Origin: Micromonospora_H sonneratiae
Lineage (GTDB): Bacteria > Actinomycetota > Actinomycetes > Mycobacteriales > Micromonosporaceae
Assembly: GCF_042679305.1 (NCBI RefSeq)
Contig: NZ_JBHTMP010000016.1
Coordinates: 1 to 64,000 of the forward strand
Reading direction: 5' to 3'
Length of the DNA stretch: 64,000 nucleotides
The notes beneath the pieces were generated by a model. It searched no databases. It was not told the DNA's origin and saw only the letters and a program-made list of their open reading frames with translations. How positions within the stretch are numbered: the stretch's first letter is position 1; each line of letters starts with the position of its first letter. Positions 43,747-52,161 of this stretch are shown one piece after another. Made by a program: the position numbers and the translations under genes.

Positions 43747-45174
43747 ATGGTCACGCTTCAGTTCCCGACCCGCCGACGCCTGCTGGCGATGGTGGCCTCG
43801 GTTGCCGTACTGCTCGGCGCGACGGCCTGCGGCGACGACCGGTCGGCGGACCGGACCGGTGGCGATGCCCCGGTCACCGAGGCCGACCGGCGTTACGGGC
43901 AGGCACCGGCACCGCACCGGGAGGTGACGTACCAGCCGGACGTGGTCATCGTGGGCGGCGGTGGCCGGTCGGTACGTTCGGTGACGCCCGACGGGCTGAC
44001 CTGGCGGATCGACCCGCGTGCCAAACGTGCGGCGGAACTCGCCCGGGGCAGGGTCATGTTCATCACCGGTCGCGGGGTCGGGCGGGTCATCGACGTACGG
44101 CGGGACGGCGACGACCTGGCGGTGACGGTCGGACCGGTGGCCATCACCGAGGTGATCCGGGACGGCCGGTTCACCAGTGACCGGCCCGTTCCCTTCGACC
44201 GGATGGTCGCCAACCCGGCCGGTGAGCCGTTTTGGGCGGAGGCAGAGGAGGGCACGTCCGGGGCCGGCGGCAGCGGAGGCGGAGGCGGTGGTCCGCTACC
44301 GGGCCGGTCGAAGACGGCCCGGATCCCGGCCGGCAAGTTCAACGTGACGCCGACCTGCTGTGCGACCGGCATCGGCCTGCACTTCACCTACGACAGTGGC
44401 GGGATCCGGCTGGTCGGCACACTTGAGTTGATGTTCGAGAAACCGTCCGGCACCTTCGATCTGGTCATCGACAACGGCTCGGTCAAGAAGGCGATGTTCG
44501 AGGTGACCGGTGGTACCGGGCTGCGCCTCGACGTCGAGGGCGGCAGCGCGCTCGGGGCCGGTCACAACATCAACCGTCGGATCACGATCCCGGTCGACTT
44601 CGCCGTACCCCTGGGTACGTTCCTCGGGGTGCCGTTCTCGGCCACGGTGAACCAGTCGTTGACCATCCAGACGGCGTTCTCGGCCAAGGACGGCAACATC
44701 AAGGCGAACGCCCGGTACGGCTTCAGCGGGAAACTCGGATTCGGCTACCAGAACGGCTCGTTCGACGCCTGGAAGCCGGCGGGATTCCAGGTCCAGGACA
44801 GCCTCACCAACTCGATCACCGGCATTTCCGTCGGGGTCAACGGCCTGCTCTTCGCATACCAGGCGCGACTGCACGTCGGGATCGGTGCGTTCGGGTTCAG
44901 CACCGGACTGTACGTCGGACTGACCGCCTCGGTCGGGGTGACGATGGGCTCGGCGCTCGGTGCGCCGCTCACGGTGTGTAGGGGGGCGACCCTCAATCTC
45001 TTCACCGACTACGGGGTGGGTTACCGACTCCCTACCGCGGTGGTCAAGGTGATCAACCTTTTCCTCCGGGTGTTCGAGGCCAAACCCATCGAGGCGGAGG
45101 GCGGCATCGGCGGGACGGCCAACGTCCTCAACCGCAACGAGGTGATACCGGACGTACCGCTGTGCCGGAAGTGA
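43747..45174 (+). CDS. Putative lipoprotein, unrecognised beta-rich family
   Basis: 475 residues from ATG 43747. The signal region (RRRLLAMVASVAVLLGATAC) ends in a plausible lipobox (GATAC). The mature part has an N-terminal beta domain (VVIVGGGGRSVRSVTPDGLTWR), a Gly-rich hinge (about 175-190), and a long beta-rich C-terminal half with alternating hydrophobic residues and repeated Gly/Val/Thr strands. Two adjacent Cys (TPTCCATG) lie at the start of the second half. I recognise no family. It follows two other lipoproteins on the same strand and may share their transcript. Confidence 0.7.
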   Translation: MVTLQFPTRRRLLAMVASVAVLLGATACGDDRSADRTGGDAPVTEADRRYGQAPAPHREVTYQPDVVIVGGGGRSVRSVTPDGLTWRIDPRAKRAAELARGRVMFITGRGVGRVIDVRRDGDDLAVTVGPVAITEVIRDGRFTSDRPVPFDRMVANPAGEPFWAEAEEGTSGAGGSGGGGGGPLPGRSKTARIPAGKFNVTPTCCATGIGLHFTYDSGGIRLVGTLELMFEKPSGTFDLVIDNGSVKKAMFEVTGGTGLRLDVEGGSALGAGHNINRRITIPVDFAVPLGTFLGVPFSATVNQSLTIQTAFSAKDGNIKANARYGFSGKLGFGYQNGSFDAWKPAGFQVQDSLTNSITGISVGVNGLLFAYQARLHVGIGAFGFSTGLYVGLTASVGVTMGSALGAPLTVCRGATLNLFTDYGVGYRLPTAVVKVINLFLRVFEAKPIEAEGGIGGTANVLNRNEVIPDVPLCRK

Positions 45175-45192
45175 TCGCGGCCCGCACCGCGG

Positions 45193-45837
45193 TCACTGCT
45201 CCGTGCCGACCCCGTCGAGGCTGGCGTGCAGCCCGGAGATGATGAGGTGCAGACCGTACTCGAACTCCCGGTCGAAGTCGCGGCCCTGGCTGCGCAGTGA
45301 CGTCCCGTACGCGATCCGGGGGAAGCGGGTCGGATCGACCTGTGGATGACCGGCTGCTGGTTCCGGTCGGGCCTGCATCTCCTGCTGCGCGATGACCGCG
45401 CCGAGGACGTGGTTGCCGATGGTGTAGATGCCGTACAGCGCCGACTCGATGGTGAAGCCGGCGTCCTCCATCATCTGTAGCAACAGTTCCAGTCCCGGCC
45501 ACTGCTCGGACGGGTTGTGCAGGTGCTCCTTGAGGCGTCCACCGTCGCGGTGGGAGAGCATGACCCGGCGTACCGCGTGTGAGCGGGCGACGAGCCAGTC
45601 GGCCCAGTCCGCCCTGGGCGGGGGCCGCTCGAGGATGGCCATCTCCGGAATGAACATCGCATCGGCCATCGCCCGCAGAAGGTCCTGCTTGCTGGCGAAG
45701 TGCCGGTAGAGGGCCGGTCCCTGGACGCCCAGTTCCTGCGCCAGTCGTCGCAGCGACAGGCCATCCAGGCCGACGTCGTCGAGCAGCCTCAGGGCGACGT
45801 CGACCACGGTCGGGGGATCAAGCTTCCGCAATGCCAT
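45193..45837 (-). CDS. TetR-family transcriptional regulator
   Basis: 214 residues from ATG 45837 (MALRKLDPP); the longer version from 45852 adds five residues. The N-terminal helix-turn-helix is VVDVALRLLDDVGLDGLSLRRLAQELGVQGPALYRHFASKQDLL. The C-terminal ligand part resembles the TetR class C-terminal domain (GIYTIGNHVLGAVIAQQ). Divergent from the hydrolase gene at 45934, which is its probable target together with itself. Confidence 0.88.
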   Translation of the reverse strand: MALRKLDPPTVVDVALRLLDDVGLDGLSLRRLAQELGVQGPALYRHFASKQDLLRAMADAMFIPEMAILERPPPRADWADWLVARSHAVRRVMLSHRDGGRLKEHLHNPSEQWPGLELLLQMMEDAGFTIESALYGIYTIGNHVLGAVIAQQEMQARPEPAAGHPQVDPTRFPRIAYGTSLRSQGRDFDREFEYGLHLIISGLHASLDGVGTEQ

Positions 45838-45858
45838 GTGAGCACCATACACTCCCTT

Positions 45859-45894
45859 GTTATCGGCGTTAACGTTCTAGTTAGCGGTCGTAAC
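45859..45894. promoter_or_regulatory. Candidate TetR operator between divergent genes
   Basis: The 97-base divergent gap contains the 8-base palindrome CGTTAACG (45867-45874) and an overlapping TAAC-N6-GTTA inverted repeat (45870-45883), inside a larger imperfect symmetry GTTA...TAAC. It is AT-richer than its surroundings. Assigned to the adjacent TetR gene by position only. Confidence 0.5.
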
Positions 45895-45933
45895 TTGAGG
45901 TGGTACCGAGCCGTGGGACGGAGATTCTTGGCG

Positions 45934-47040
45934 ATGGATGCGCAGGCCAGGGTGCAGAAGCTGCTTGACCAACTGGTCGAGACCGACCAGGAGACCGGGG
46001 TGCAGGTCGCCGCCTATCTACGGGGCGAACCGGTGGTGGACGCCCATGCTGGTCTGGCCGACCCCGCCACCGGACGCACGGTCGATCACCAGACGTTGTT
46101 CAACGCCTGGTCGACGGGGAAGGGATCCACGTCCACGGTGGTGCACGTTCTGGTCGAACGGGGGCTGCTGCACTACGAGACTCCGGTAGCCGAGTACTGG
46201 CCGCAGTTCGGAGCCCACGGCAAGGACCGGATCACCATCGCTCACGTGCTCACGCACACCGCCGGTGTGCCACAGGCGCCGGAGGGCATCACGGTCGGCG
46301 ACCTTGGCGACTGGGACGGCATGTGTGCCCGGATCGCCGACCTGCCGGTGCTGTGGGAACCCGGCACCGCCACCGGATACCACGCTCTGACGTACGGCTA
46401 CATCCTCGGCGAGGTGGTCCGACGGGTCACCGGACGCCCGATCGCCCAGGTGCTGTGCGAGCACGTCGCCGGCCCGCTCGGCATTGCCGACGACCTCTTC
46501 CTCGGTGTTCCCGCCGAACAGCACGACCGGGTGGCGCGACTGGAGGACGGCAACTGGGTGGCGACCATGGCCCGACGGCCAGCCGACTCGCTGTTCTTCA
46601 CGGCGGCACCGCACTCGATCCAGCCCAGCGCTGAACTGGGCAACCGTTCCGACTACCTCACCGTCGACCTGCCGTGCGCGGGCACGATGACCGCCCACGC
46701 TGCCGCCCGCATGTACGCCGCCCTCGCATGTGACGTCGACGGCGTACGCCTGATCTCACCACGACGTACCGACCTGCTCTCCACGATCGCCACCGCCGAG
46801 GTCGACCGTGTTCTCGGTGTGCCGGTCCCCAAGGGGCTTGGTTACTTCCTCGGACTCCCGGAGACGGGCGGCCGTGCCTCGGCCTTCGGCTGCAAGGGCA
46901 GCGGCGGCAGCATCGCGTTCGCCGACCCGGGGAACGACTTCGCATTCGCCTTCATGCACAACCGGATGGCCGCGCCACCCGCCGATCTCGCCAGCCGGGT
47001 GGCCAACGAGGTCCGAACCGCCCTGGGCATTGCCGGATAG
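45934..47040 (+). CDS. Serine beta-lactamase-family hydrolase (class C/EstB-like)
   Basis: 368 residues from ATG 45934, with GGGACGGAG upstream. S60-T-G-K63 is the SxxK catalytic motif, Y149-H-A is the YxN-type second motif, and HVLTHTAG is the usual family landmark. A late GCKGSGG segment stands in for the KTG strand. The frame extends far upstream without start signals and is ignored. No signal peptide, so it is cytoplasmic, probably an esterase or peptidase-like enzyme rather than a resistance enzyme. Likely controlled by the divergent TetR. Confidence 0.85.
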   Translation: MDAQARVQKLLDQLVETDQETGVQVAAYLRGEPVVDAHAGLADPATGRTVDHQTLFNAWSTGKGSTSTVVHVLVERGLLHYETPVAEYWPQFGAHGKDRITIAHVLTHTAGVPQAPEGITVGDLGDWDGMCARIADLPVLWEPGTATGYHALTYGYILGEVVRRVTGRPIAQVLCEHVAGPLGIADDLFLGVPAEQHDRVARLEDGNWVATMARRPADSLFFTAAPHSIQPSAELGNRSDYLTVDLPCAGTMTAHAAARMYAALACDVDGVRLISPRRTDLLSTIATAEVDRVLGVPVPKGLGYFLGLPETGGRASAFGCKGSGGSIAFADPGNDFAFAFMHNRMAAPPADLASRVANEVRTALGIAG

Positions 47041-47177
47041 GCACCACCCGGACGGGTGCCGTGCTGCTCGGCGGCTGCCGACGGCCACCCCGCCCGGCCC
47101 ACCTGGACCGGAACTATGCTGTGCCCGGTCGCGGTCGCGAGGTGGGGGACAGCCGCGTACCCCTTGACCGGTCTCCG

Positions 47178-47930
47178 ATGGTCGCGGGAGCACTCGTGCA
47201 ACGTCAGCCACTCGTCATCGCCGTCGCCCAACCACGGATCGTGGCGTACGACGTCGTTGCGAACGCGGCCGAGCACGCCGACACGGTCCGGGCCGCGCAC
47301 GCGCGGGTGGTGGTCTTCCCCGAGCTTTCGCTGACCGGGTACGAACTGGATGCGCCCGCGATCGTCGCCGACGACCCGAGGCTGACGCCGATCGTCGGGG
47401 CGTGCGCCGACACGGGGACGACGGCGCTGGTGGGCGCCCCGGTCCGGGATGGGACGGGTCGCGAACACATCGCGACGCTGGCCGTTGACGGGGCCGGAGC
47501 GCGCGTGGTCTACCGGAAGGTGTACGTGCACGAGTCGGAGGAGCGGTTCAGCGCCGGCGCCGGACCCGTAGTGCTCGAAGTGGACGGTTGGCGGCTGGGT
47601 CTGGCGATCTGTCGGGACACCCGCTTCCCCGAGCATGACGCGGCCACGGCGGCGCTGGGCATGGACGTCTATGTCGCTGCGGTCCTCGACCACCTCCGCG
47701 ACGCTCACGTGCCGGCCGAGCGGGCTCGGCGCGTCGTCGCCGACCACAGGGTGTGGGTCGCCACGGCGAGCTTCGCCGGGTCCACCGGTGGCGGGTTCGA
47801 CCGGGCGGCGGGTGGCTCGGCGATCTGGACCCCCGACGGCGCGGTGCTCGCACAGGCAGGACCGGAGCCCGGAGAGATCGTCCGGGCCACACTGCGTGAC
47901 CAGGGTTCGGGCATCCGCCCTGATGTCTAG
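47178..47930 (+). CDS. Carbon-nitrogen hydrolase (nitrilase superfamily)
   Basis: 250 residues from ATG 47178; GTG 47196 is an alternative start. The Glu-Lys-Cys triad is visible: E49 in VVFPELSLTGYE, K114 in YRKVYV, C145 in GLAICRDTRFPEH. Length and motifs fit a single-domain amidase/carbamoylase. The substrate cannot be predicted. Confidence 0.87.
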   Translation: MVAGALVQRQPLVIAVAQPRIVAYDVVANAAEHADTVRAAHARVVVFPELSLTGYELDAPAIVADDPRLTPIVGACADTGTTALVGAPVRDGTGREHIATLAVDGAGARVVYRKVYVHESEERFSAGAGPVVLEVDGWRLGLAICRDTRFPEHDAATAALGMDVYVAAVLDHLRDAHVPAERARRVVADHRVWVATASFAGSTGGGFDRAAGGSAIWTPDGAVLAQAGPEPGEIVRATLRDQGSGIRPDV

Positions 47931-47971
47931 GTGATCGAGGGTGTCAGGGGTGGGACGTACGATCCGGCGTC

Positions 47972-48433
47972 ATGGCAGTACCTGACCTGATCCCGATCAT
48001 GCATGAGCCGGGCTACCACACCGACCAGATCGGTCGGTACGCCGACGGCCAGTTCTTCGGTTGCGTCACCGCGGCCTTCCGTGAGGGCGTCGGTGGCGGC
48101 GACGACTGGCCCGAGCACAAGCGGTGGTACGCGGTGCTGCACCGGTTCGACCACGACGGCCACTACCGGGGGTCGGAGATCTGGTACGCCGGCACCACCG
48201 CCCAGGGCGAACGGGACGTGGTCGACCGGGCCGAGCAGAAACTGGCGACGTGGCTGGCCGAACTGCCACAGCCGACCTTCGGTGACATCGCGGTACGCCT
48301 CTTTTCCGTCGAGGTCGACGGCATCGTGTTCGGCCTGGTCGACGAGTCCGACGACGAGTACGGCGAGCACGTCGAGCTGTATCCGAACGAACTCGGGTTC
48401 AATCCGCCCTGGGACGGGGAATACGACACCTGA
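47972..48433 (+). CDS. Small hypothetical protein
   Basis: 153 residues, acidic and aromatic-rich, no signal or membrane segment: GRYADGQFFGCVTAAF, RWYAVLHRFDHDGHYRGSEIWYAG, VRLFSVEVDGIVFGLVDES, VELYPNELGFNPPWDGEYDT. Similar proteins occur in actinobacteria as far as I recall, but I know no function. It starts 42 bases after the nitrilase gene. Confidence 0.7.
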   Translation: MAVPDLIPIMHEPGYHTDQIGRYADGQFFGCVTAAFREGVGGGDDWPEHKRWYAVLHRFDHDGHYRGSEIWYAGTTAQGERDVVDRAEQKLATWLAELPQPTFGDIAVRLFSVEVDGIVFGLVDESDDEYGEHVELYPNELGFNPPWDGEYDT

Positions 48434-48509
48434 CCTGACCCGTCCGACCCGGTACCCGTGGTCTGGACTGGCTGACCGCACTGTTGGCCGTACCTGGAAG
48501 AATCGGCGG

Positions 48510-49232
48510 ATGGACCCAGCACCCGGTGATCGCCGGCCCAGCCCGGCCCGCCCGAAGCTCCCGGCCCGCCGACGGCGCTGGCGTCGTCGGCTGCTGTTCC
48601 TGCTCGTCCCGGGGCTGCTGGCGGCAGCCGGTTCGATCACGGCCAGTGTGCTCTGGATCCGGGCCGGAGCCCAGGGGCGGATCTACTCCGCCGAAGCGGT
48701 CCCGCCGGCTCCGGTCGCGCTGGTGCTGGGCGCCCAGGTGTACGACGACGGCAACCCGTCGCCCTTCCTGGAGGCCCGTCTGGCGCTGGCCAAGCGGCTC
48801 TACGACGAGGGCAAGGTCGGCGCGCTGCTGGTCTCCGGTGACCACGGCCGCTGGGAGTACGACGAACCCGGGGCGATGCGGCGCTGGCTGGTGGAGCGGG
48901 GCGTGCCGGAGTCGAAGGTGGTGATGGACCACGCCGGGTTCGACACCTACGACTCGTGCGTACGGGCCAACAAGATCTTCGGGGTACGCGAGCTGATCGT
49001 GGTGACGCAGACCTTCCACGTACGCCGGGCGGTGACCGTGTGCCGCCAGGTCGGGGTGGCTGCCGTCGGGGTCGGCGACGACTCGGTGAGCCGGTTCGCC
49101 TGGTCGTGGCGGCGGGGGAGCGTACGGGAGTACGGCGCAGCCGTGAAGGCCGCCTTCGACGTGTTCAGCCGTCGTGACCCGGTCCACCTCGGTCCCCGTG
49201 AACCGGGCATCGCCGACGCCCTGGCCGACTGA
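48510..49232 (+). CDS. SanA/YdcF-type DUF218 membrane protein
   Basis: 240 residues from ATG 48510; the longer frame upstream is a shadow of the previous gene. A basic N-terminus and one membrane helix (LLFLLVPGLLAAAGSITASVLWI) precede an outer DUF218 domain: VALVLGAQVYDDGNPSPFLEARLALAKRLY, LLVSGDHG, YDEPGAMRRWLVERGVPESKVVMDHAGFDTYDSCVRA, VVTQTFHVRRAV. In enterobacteria SanA affects envelope barrier properties; the enzymatic role of the family is unclear. Confidence 0.88.
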   Translation: MDPAPGDRRPSPARPKLPARRRRWRRRLLFLLVPGLLAAAGSITASVLWIRAGAQGRIYSAEAVPPAPVALVLGAQVYDDGNPSPFLEARLALAKRLYDEGKVGALLVSGDHGRWEYDEPGAMRRWLVERGVPESKVVMDHAGFDTYDSCVRANKIFGVRELIVVTQTFHVRRAVTVCRQVGVAAVGVGDDSVSRFAWSWRRGSVREYGAAVKAAFDVFSRRDPVHLGPREPGIADALAD

Positions 49233-49311
49233 GCCGTGTCGTGGACGGGGCAGCGCCTCCCGCTGGCATCCCTGCTGGTCAGGGGGGAGAGCTGCCCGCT
49301 AACCTCTCGCC

Positions 49312-50298
49312 ATGCCGACACACGAGCGTGAGATCACCGAGCCCGTCGACCTGTGCCTGCCCGACGGTCGGCTGAACCCGGCGGCGGTCGGCTGGACCCG
49401 GCAACCGCTGCACCGGGCTAACCTGCGCGGCTGGGGTCGGGCCAAGCGTTGGGAGTACTGGGGGATCGTCACCCCCACCCACATCATCGGGCTGGTGGCG
49501 TCGTCGCTGGACTACGCCGGGCTGCATGGCGTGTACGTACTGGACCGGGCCACCAGCGCGGAGATCAAGAAGGACGTGGTGGTTCCGTTCGCCCGAGGGG
49601 CCGTACTGCCCGAGCGCAGCGGTGTCGGCACGGCGGCCGTACGCGGTGGCGGGGTGCGCATCGACATCGAGCAGCGCGCCGATGGCACCACGCTGCGGGC
49701 CGTCACGCGGGGCGTCGACCTGGAACTGGCGATTTCGCTGCCCGAGGGGCACGAGTCCCTCGGGGTGGTGGTCCCGTGGGGCCCGAACCGGTTCCAGTAC
49801 ACGGTCAAGGACGTGGGTCGCCCGTGCACCGGCCGACTGCGCCTGGCCACCGGCGAGTACACCATCAGTGCCGACGACTCGTTCGCCGTACTCGACCACG
49901 GCCGGGGCAAGTGGCCGTACTCGATCGCCTGGAACTGGGCGGCGGGCAGCGGCCCCGGTGGCACCTCGATCCAACTCGGCGGGAAGTGGACCGACGGCAC
50001 CGGTACGACGGAGAACGCGGTCTTCGTCGATGGTCGACTGCACAAGATCGGCGAGGAACTGCGGTGGAGCTACGACCGCAGCGACTGGCTACGCCCGTGG
50101 CGGATCAGCGGCGAACAGGCCGACGTGCAGTTCCACCCGTTCCACGAGAAGATCGCCCGGACCAACCTGGGCGTGGTCGCGAACGAGACCCACCAGTGCT
50201 TCGGACACTTCTCCGGCTGGGCGCAGACCGACGACGGTCAGCGGGTCGACCTGGACGGCCTGGTCGGCTGGGCCGAGGAGGCCCGCAACCGCTGGTGA
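49312..50298 (+). CDS. DUF2804 family protein
   Basis: 328 residues. The N-terminal EITEPVDLCLPDGRLNPAAVGWTRQPLHRANL, KRWEYWGI and the C-terminal WNWAAGSG, FHPFHEK, HFSGW motifs match DUF2804, a widespread family of unknown function with a lipocalin-like beta layout. No signal peptide. Convergent with the GH2 gene across a hairpin. Confidence 0.85.
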   Translation: MPTHEREITEPVDLCLPDGRLNPAAVGWTRQPLHRANLRGWGRAKRWEYWGIVTPTHIIGLVASSLDYAGLHGVYVLDRATSAEIKKDVVVPFARGAVLPERSGVGTAAVRGGGVRIDIEQRADGTTLRAVTRGVDLELAISLPEGHESLGVVVPWGPNRFQYTVKDVGRPCTGRLRLATGEYTISADDSFAVLDHGRGKWPYSIAWNWAAGSGPGGTSIQLGGKWTDGTGTTENAVFVDGRLHKIGEELRWSYDRSDWLRPWRISGEQADVQFHPFHEKIARTNLGVVANETHQCFGHFSGWAQTDDGQRVDLDGLVGWAEEARNRW

Positions 50299-50314
50299 CC
50301 TGATGTTGGTGAGG

Positions 50315-50348
50315 GCCCCTTCCAAAGACAAGAACGACAGGAAGGGGC
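50315..50348. terminator. Bidirectional hairpin terminator
   Basis: GCCCCTTCC (50315-50323) and GGAAGGGGC (50340-50348) form a perfect 9-bp stem with a 16-base loop between the convergent DUF2804 and GH2 genes. Sequences of this kind recur as terminators in Micromonospora genomes as far as I recall. Confidence 0.8.
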
Positions 50349-50355
50349 GCCTTCC

Positions 50356-52161
50356 CTACAGGCGGAGCCGGTCGTTGACCGCGCGGACCAGTTCCTCGGG
50401 GAGTTTGGCGATCCGCCGGTCGTAGCTGAGCAGCCCGTTCAGCTCGTCCTCCACGTCGGAGAGTTGGGTGTAGACGGTGGCGCTCAACCCACGGTCGATG
50501 GCGGGGACGATCTGCTCGGTGTGCAGCCGGGTGAAGGCCGCACCGAGGGTGTCGGCGTCGGTGAACCGCTGGTAGCCGAACTCCTTGTCGGTGAACGCGT
50601 GCCCGGCCATCCGCAGGCTGTAGCCGCCGTACTCGGACAGCACCAGGGCCCGACTGTCTCCGCGTCGCTGCCGGGGCACCCGGAACCGGCGGAAGTAGAC
50701 GTGCAGGCTGCGCAGGTCACCGCCGCCCTGGTCGTGCCAGCCGCTGGCGTGGTCGACGGTACGGGTCGGGTCGAGGGCGGCGACCTCCTCGGCTACCCGT
50801 GCCGCGTCGAACTGGCCCCAGCCCTCGTTGAACGGCACCCAGACGGCCAGGCTGACCACGTTGCGCAGGTGCTCGATGGTGTCGCGCAACTCGGTCCGGA
50901 ACTGGGCACGGCCCTCGGCGTCGCCTCGACCGAACCAGCGGTACCGTCGGTCGTCCAGCCGCAGCGGGGTCAGCACCGGGGCGGTGACGACCAGCGGGTG
51001 GTAGCTGCTGCCGCCGTTGACCATGTCCTGCCAGACCAGGATGCCCAGCCGGTCGCAGTGGTGGTACCAGCGCAGCGGCTCGATCTTGATGTGCTTGCGC
51101 AGCATGGTGAAGCCGAGCCGCTTCATGGTCTCGATGTCGTGGACCAGCGCCGCATCCGACGGGGCGGTGTACATGCCGTCGGACCAGTAGCCCTGGTCGA
51201 GGATGCCGGCGTGGAAGTAGGGGCGGCCGTTGAGCAGCAGCCGGGGCACCCCGGCAGCGTCCGGGCCGACCCCGAACGACCGCATCCCGACGTAGCCGCG
51301 TACCCGGTCGGCGCCGAGGGCGACGGTGACGTCGTACAGGTAGGGGTCCTCGGGGCTCCAGGGCCTTACGTCCGGGATCGGGATGCGCACCGGCTGCCCG
51401 GCGGGCGCGGTGACCGCGCCGACCACGACGCCGTCGGCGAGGACCTCGACCCGGGCGTCCGCCGGGTCGGTCCCGGCCGGCACGGCGTCGGCCACGTCGG
51501 CCCCCGCCGGCTGCGCCGCATGCACGGTGACCTCGACGTACCCGTCGGCCAGCGCCGGGGTCAGGGTGAGTCGTTCGACGTGTACGACCGGCACGCACTC
51601 GACCCACACGGTCTGCCAGATGCCCGACTGGGCGGTGTACCAGATGCCGCCCCGGCGCAGCTTCTGTTTACCCCGGGAGTGGTGCCCGGTGTCGCTGATG
51701 TCGCGTACCGCCACCACCAGCGTGTTCTCCCCGTCGCGCAGCGCGTCGGTGAGGTCACAGTGGAACGGCAGGTAGCCGCCGGTGTGCTTGCCGACCTCGA
51801 CCCCGTTGAGGAACACCCGGCAGGTCTGGTCCACCGCGCCGAAGTGCAGCAGCACCCGGGACGGTGTCTCGGTGGGTACGAAACCGGCGGGCAGGCTGAG
51901 GGGCCGGCGATACCAGAGGGTCTGGTCGGGTTGGAGTTGCCGCCCGACGCCGGAGAGCACCGACTCGGGGGAGAACGGCACCAGGATCTCCCCGTCGTAC
52001 GCGGCCGGCTCGTCCTCGCTGCTGGCAGTGGTGATGGCGTACGCCCACCGGCCGTTGAGGTTGAGGTAACTGTCGCGTACCAGTTGCGGACGCGGGTATT
52101 CCGGCAGGACGTTGTCCGGGTCGAGCGTCTCGCCCCACGGGGTGAGCAGATTCTGCGTCAC
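50356..52161 (-). CDS. Glycoside hydrolase family 2 protein
   Basis: 601 residues from GTG 52161, which overlaps the MFS stop by four bases (GTGA). The longer frame upstream is a shadow of the MFS gene. Order: sugar-binding jelly-roll (LNLNGRWAYAI, VLLHFGAVDQTCRVFLNGVEVGKHTGGYLPFHCDLT), immunoglobulin-like middle, then the TIM barrel with the acid/base motif WVPFNEGWG and a nucleophile candidate VLSEYGGYS. No signal peptide, so the substrate is hydrolysed in the cytoplasm. The co-transcribed MFS protein probably imports that beta-glycoside. Exact specificity (glucuronide, galactoside or other) is not determinable. Confidence 0.9.
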   Translation of the reverse strand: MTQNLLTPWGETLDPDNVLPEYPRPQLVRDSYLNLNGRWAYAITTASSEDEPAAYDGEILVPFSPESVLSGVGRQLQPDQTLWYRRPLSLPAGFVPTETPSRVLLHFGAVDQTCRVFLNGVEVGKHTGGYLPFHCDLTDALRDGENTLVVAVRDISDTGHHSRGKQKLRRGGIWYTAQSGIWQTVWVECVPVVHVERLTLTPALADGYVEVTVHAAQPAGADVADAVPAGTDPADARVEVLADGVVVGAVTAPAGQPVRIPIPDVRPWSPEDPYLYDVTVALGADRVRGYVGMRSFGVGPDAAGVPRLLLNGRPYFHAGILDQGYWSDGMYTAPSDAALVHDIETMKRLGFTMLRKHIKIEPLRWYHHCDRLGILVWQDMVNGGSSYHPLVVTAPVLTPLRLDDRRYRWFGRGDAEGRAQFRTELRDTIEHLRNVVSLAVWVPFNEGWGQFDAARVAEEVAALDPTRTVDHASGWHDQGGGDLRSLHVYFRRFRVPRQRRGDSRALVLSEYGGYSLRMAGHAFTDKEFGYQRFTDADTLGAAFTRLHTEQIVPAIDRGLSATVYTQLSDVEDELNGLLSYDRRIAKLPEELVRAVNDRLRL

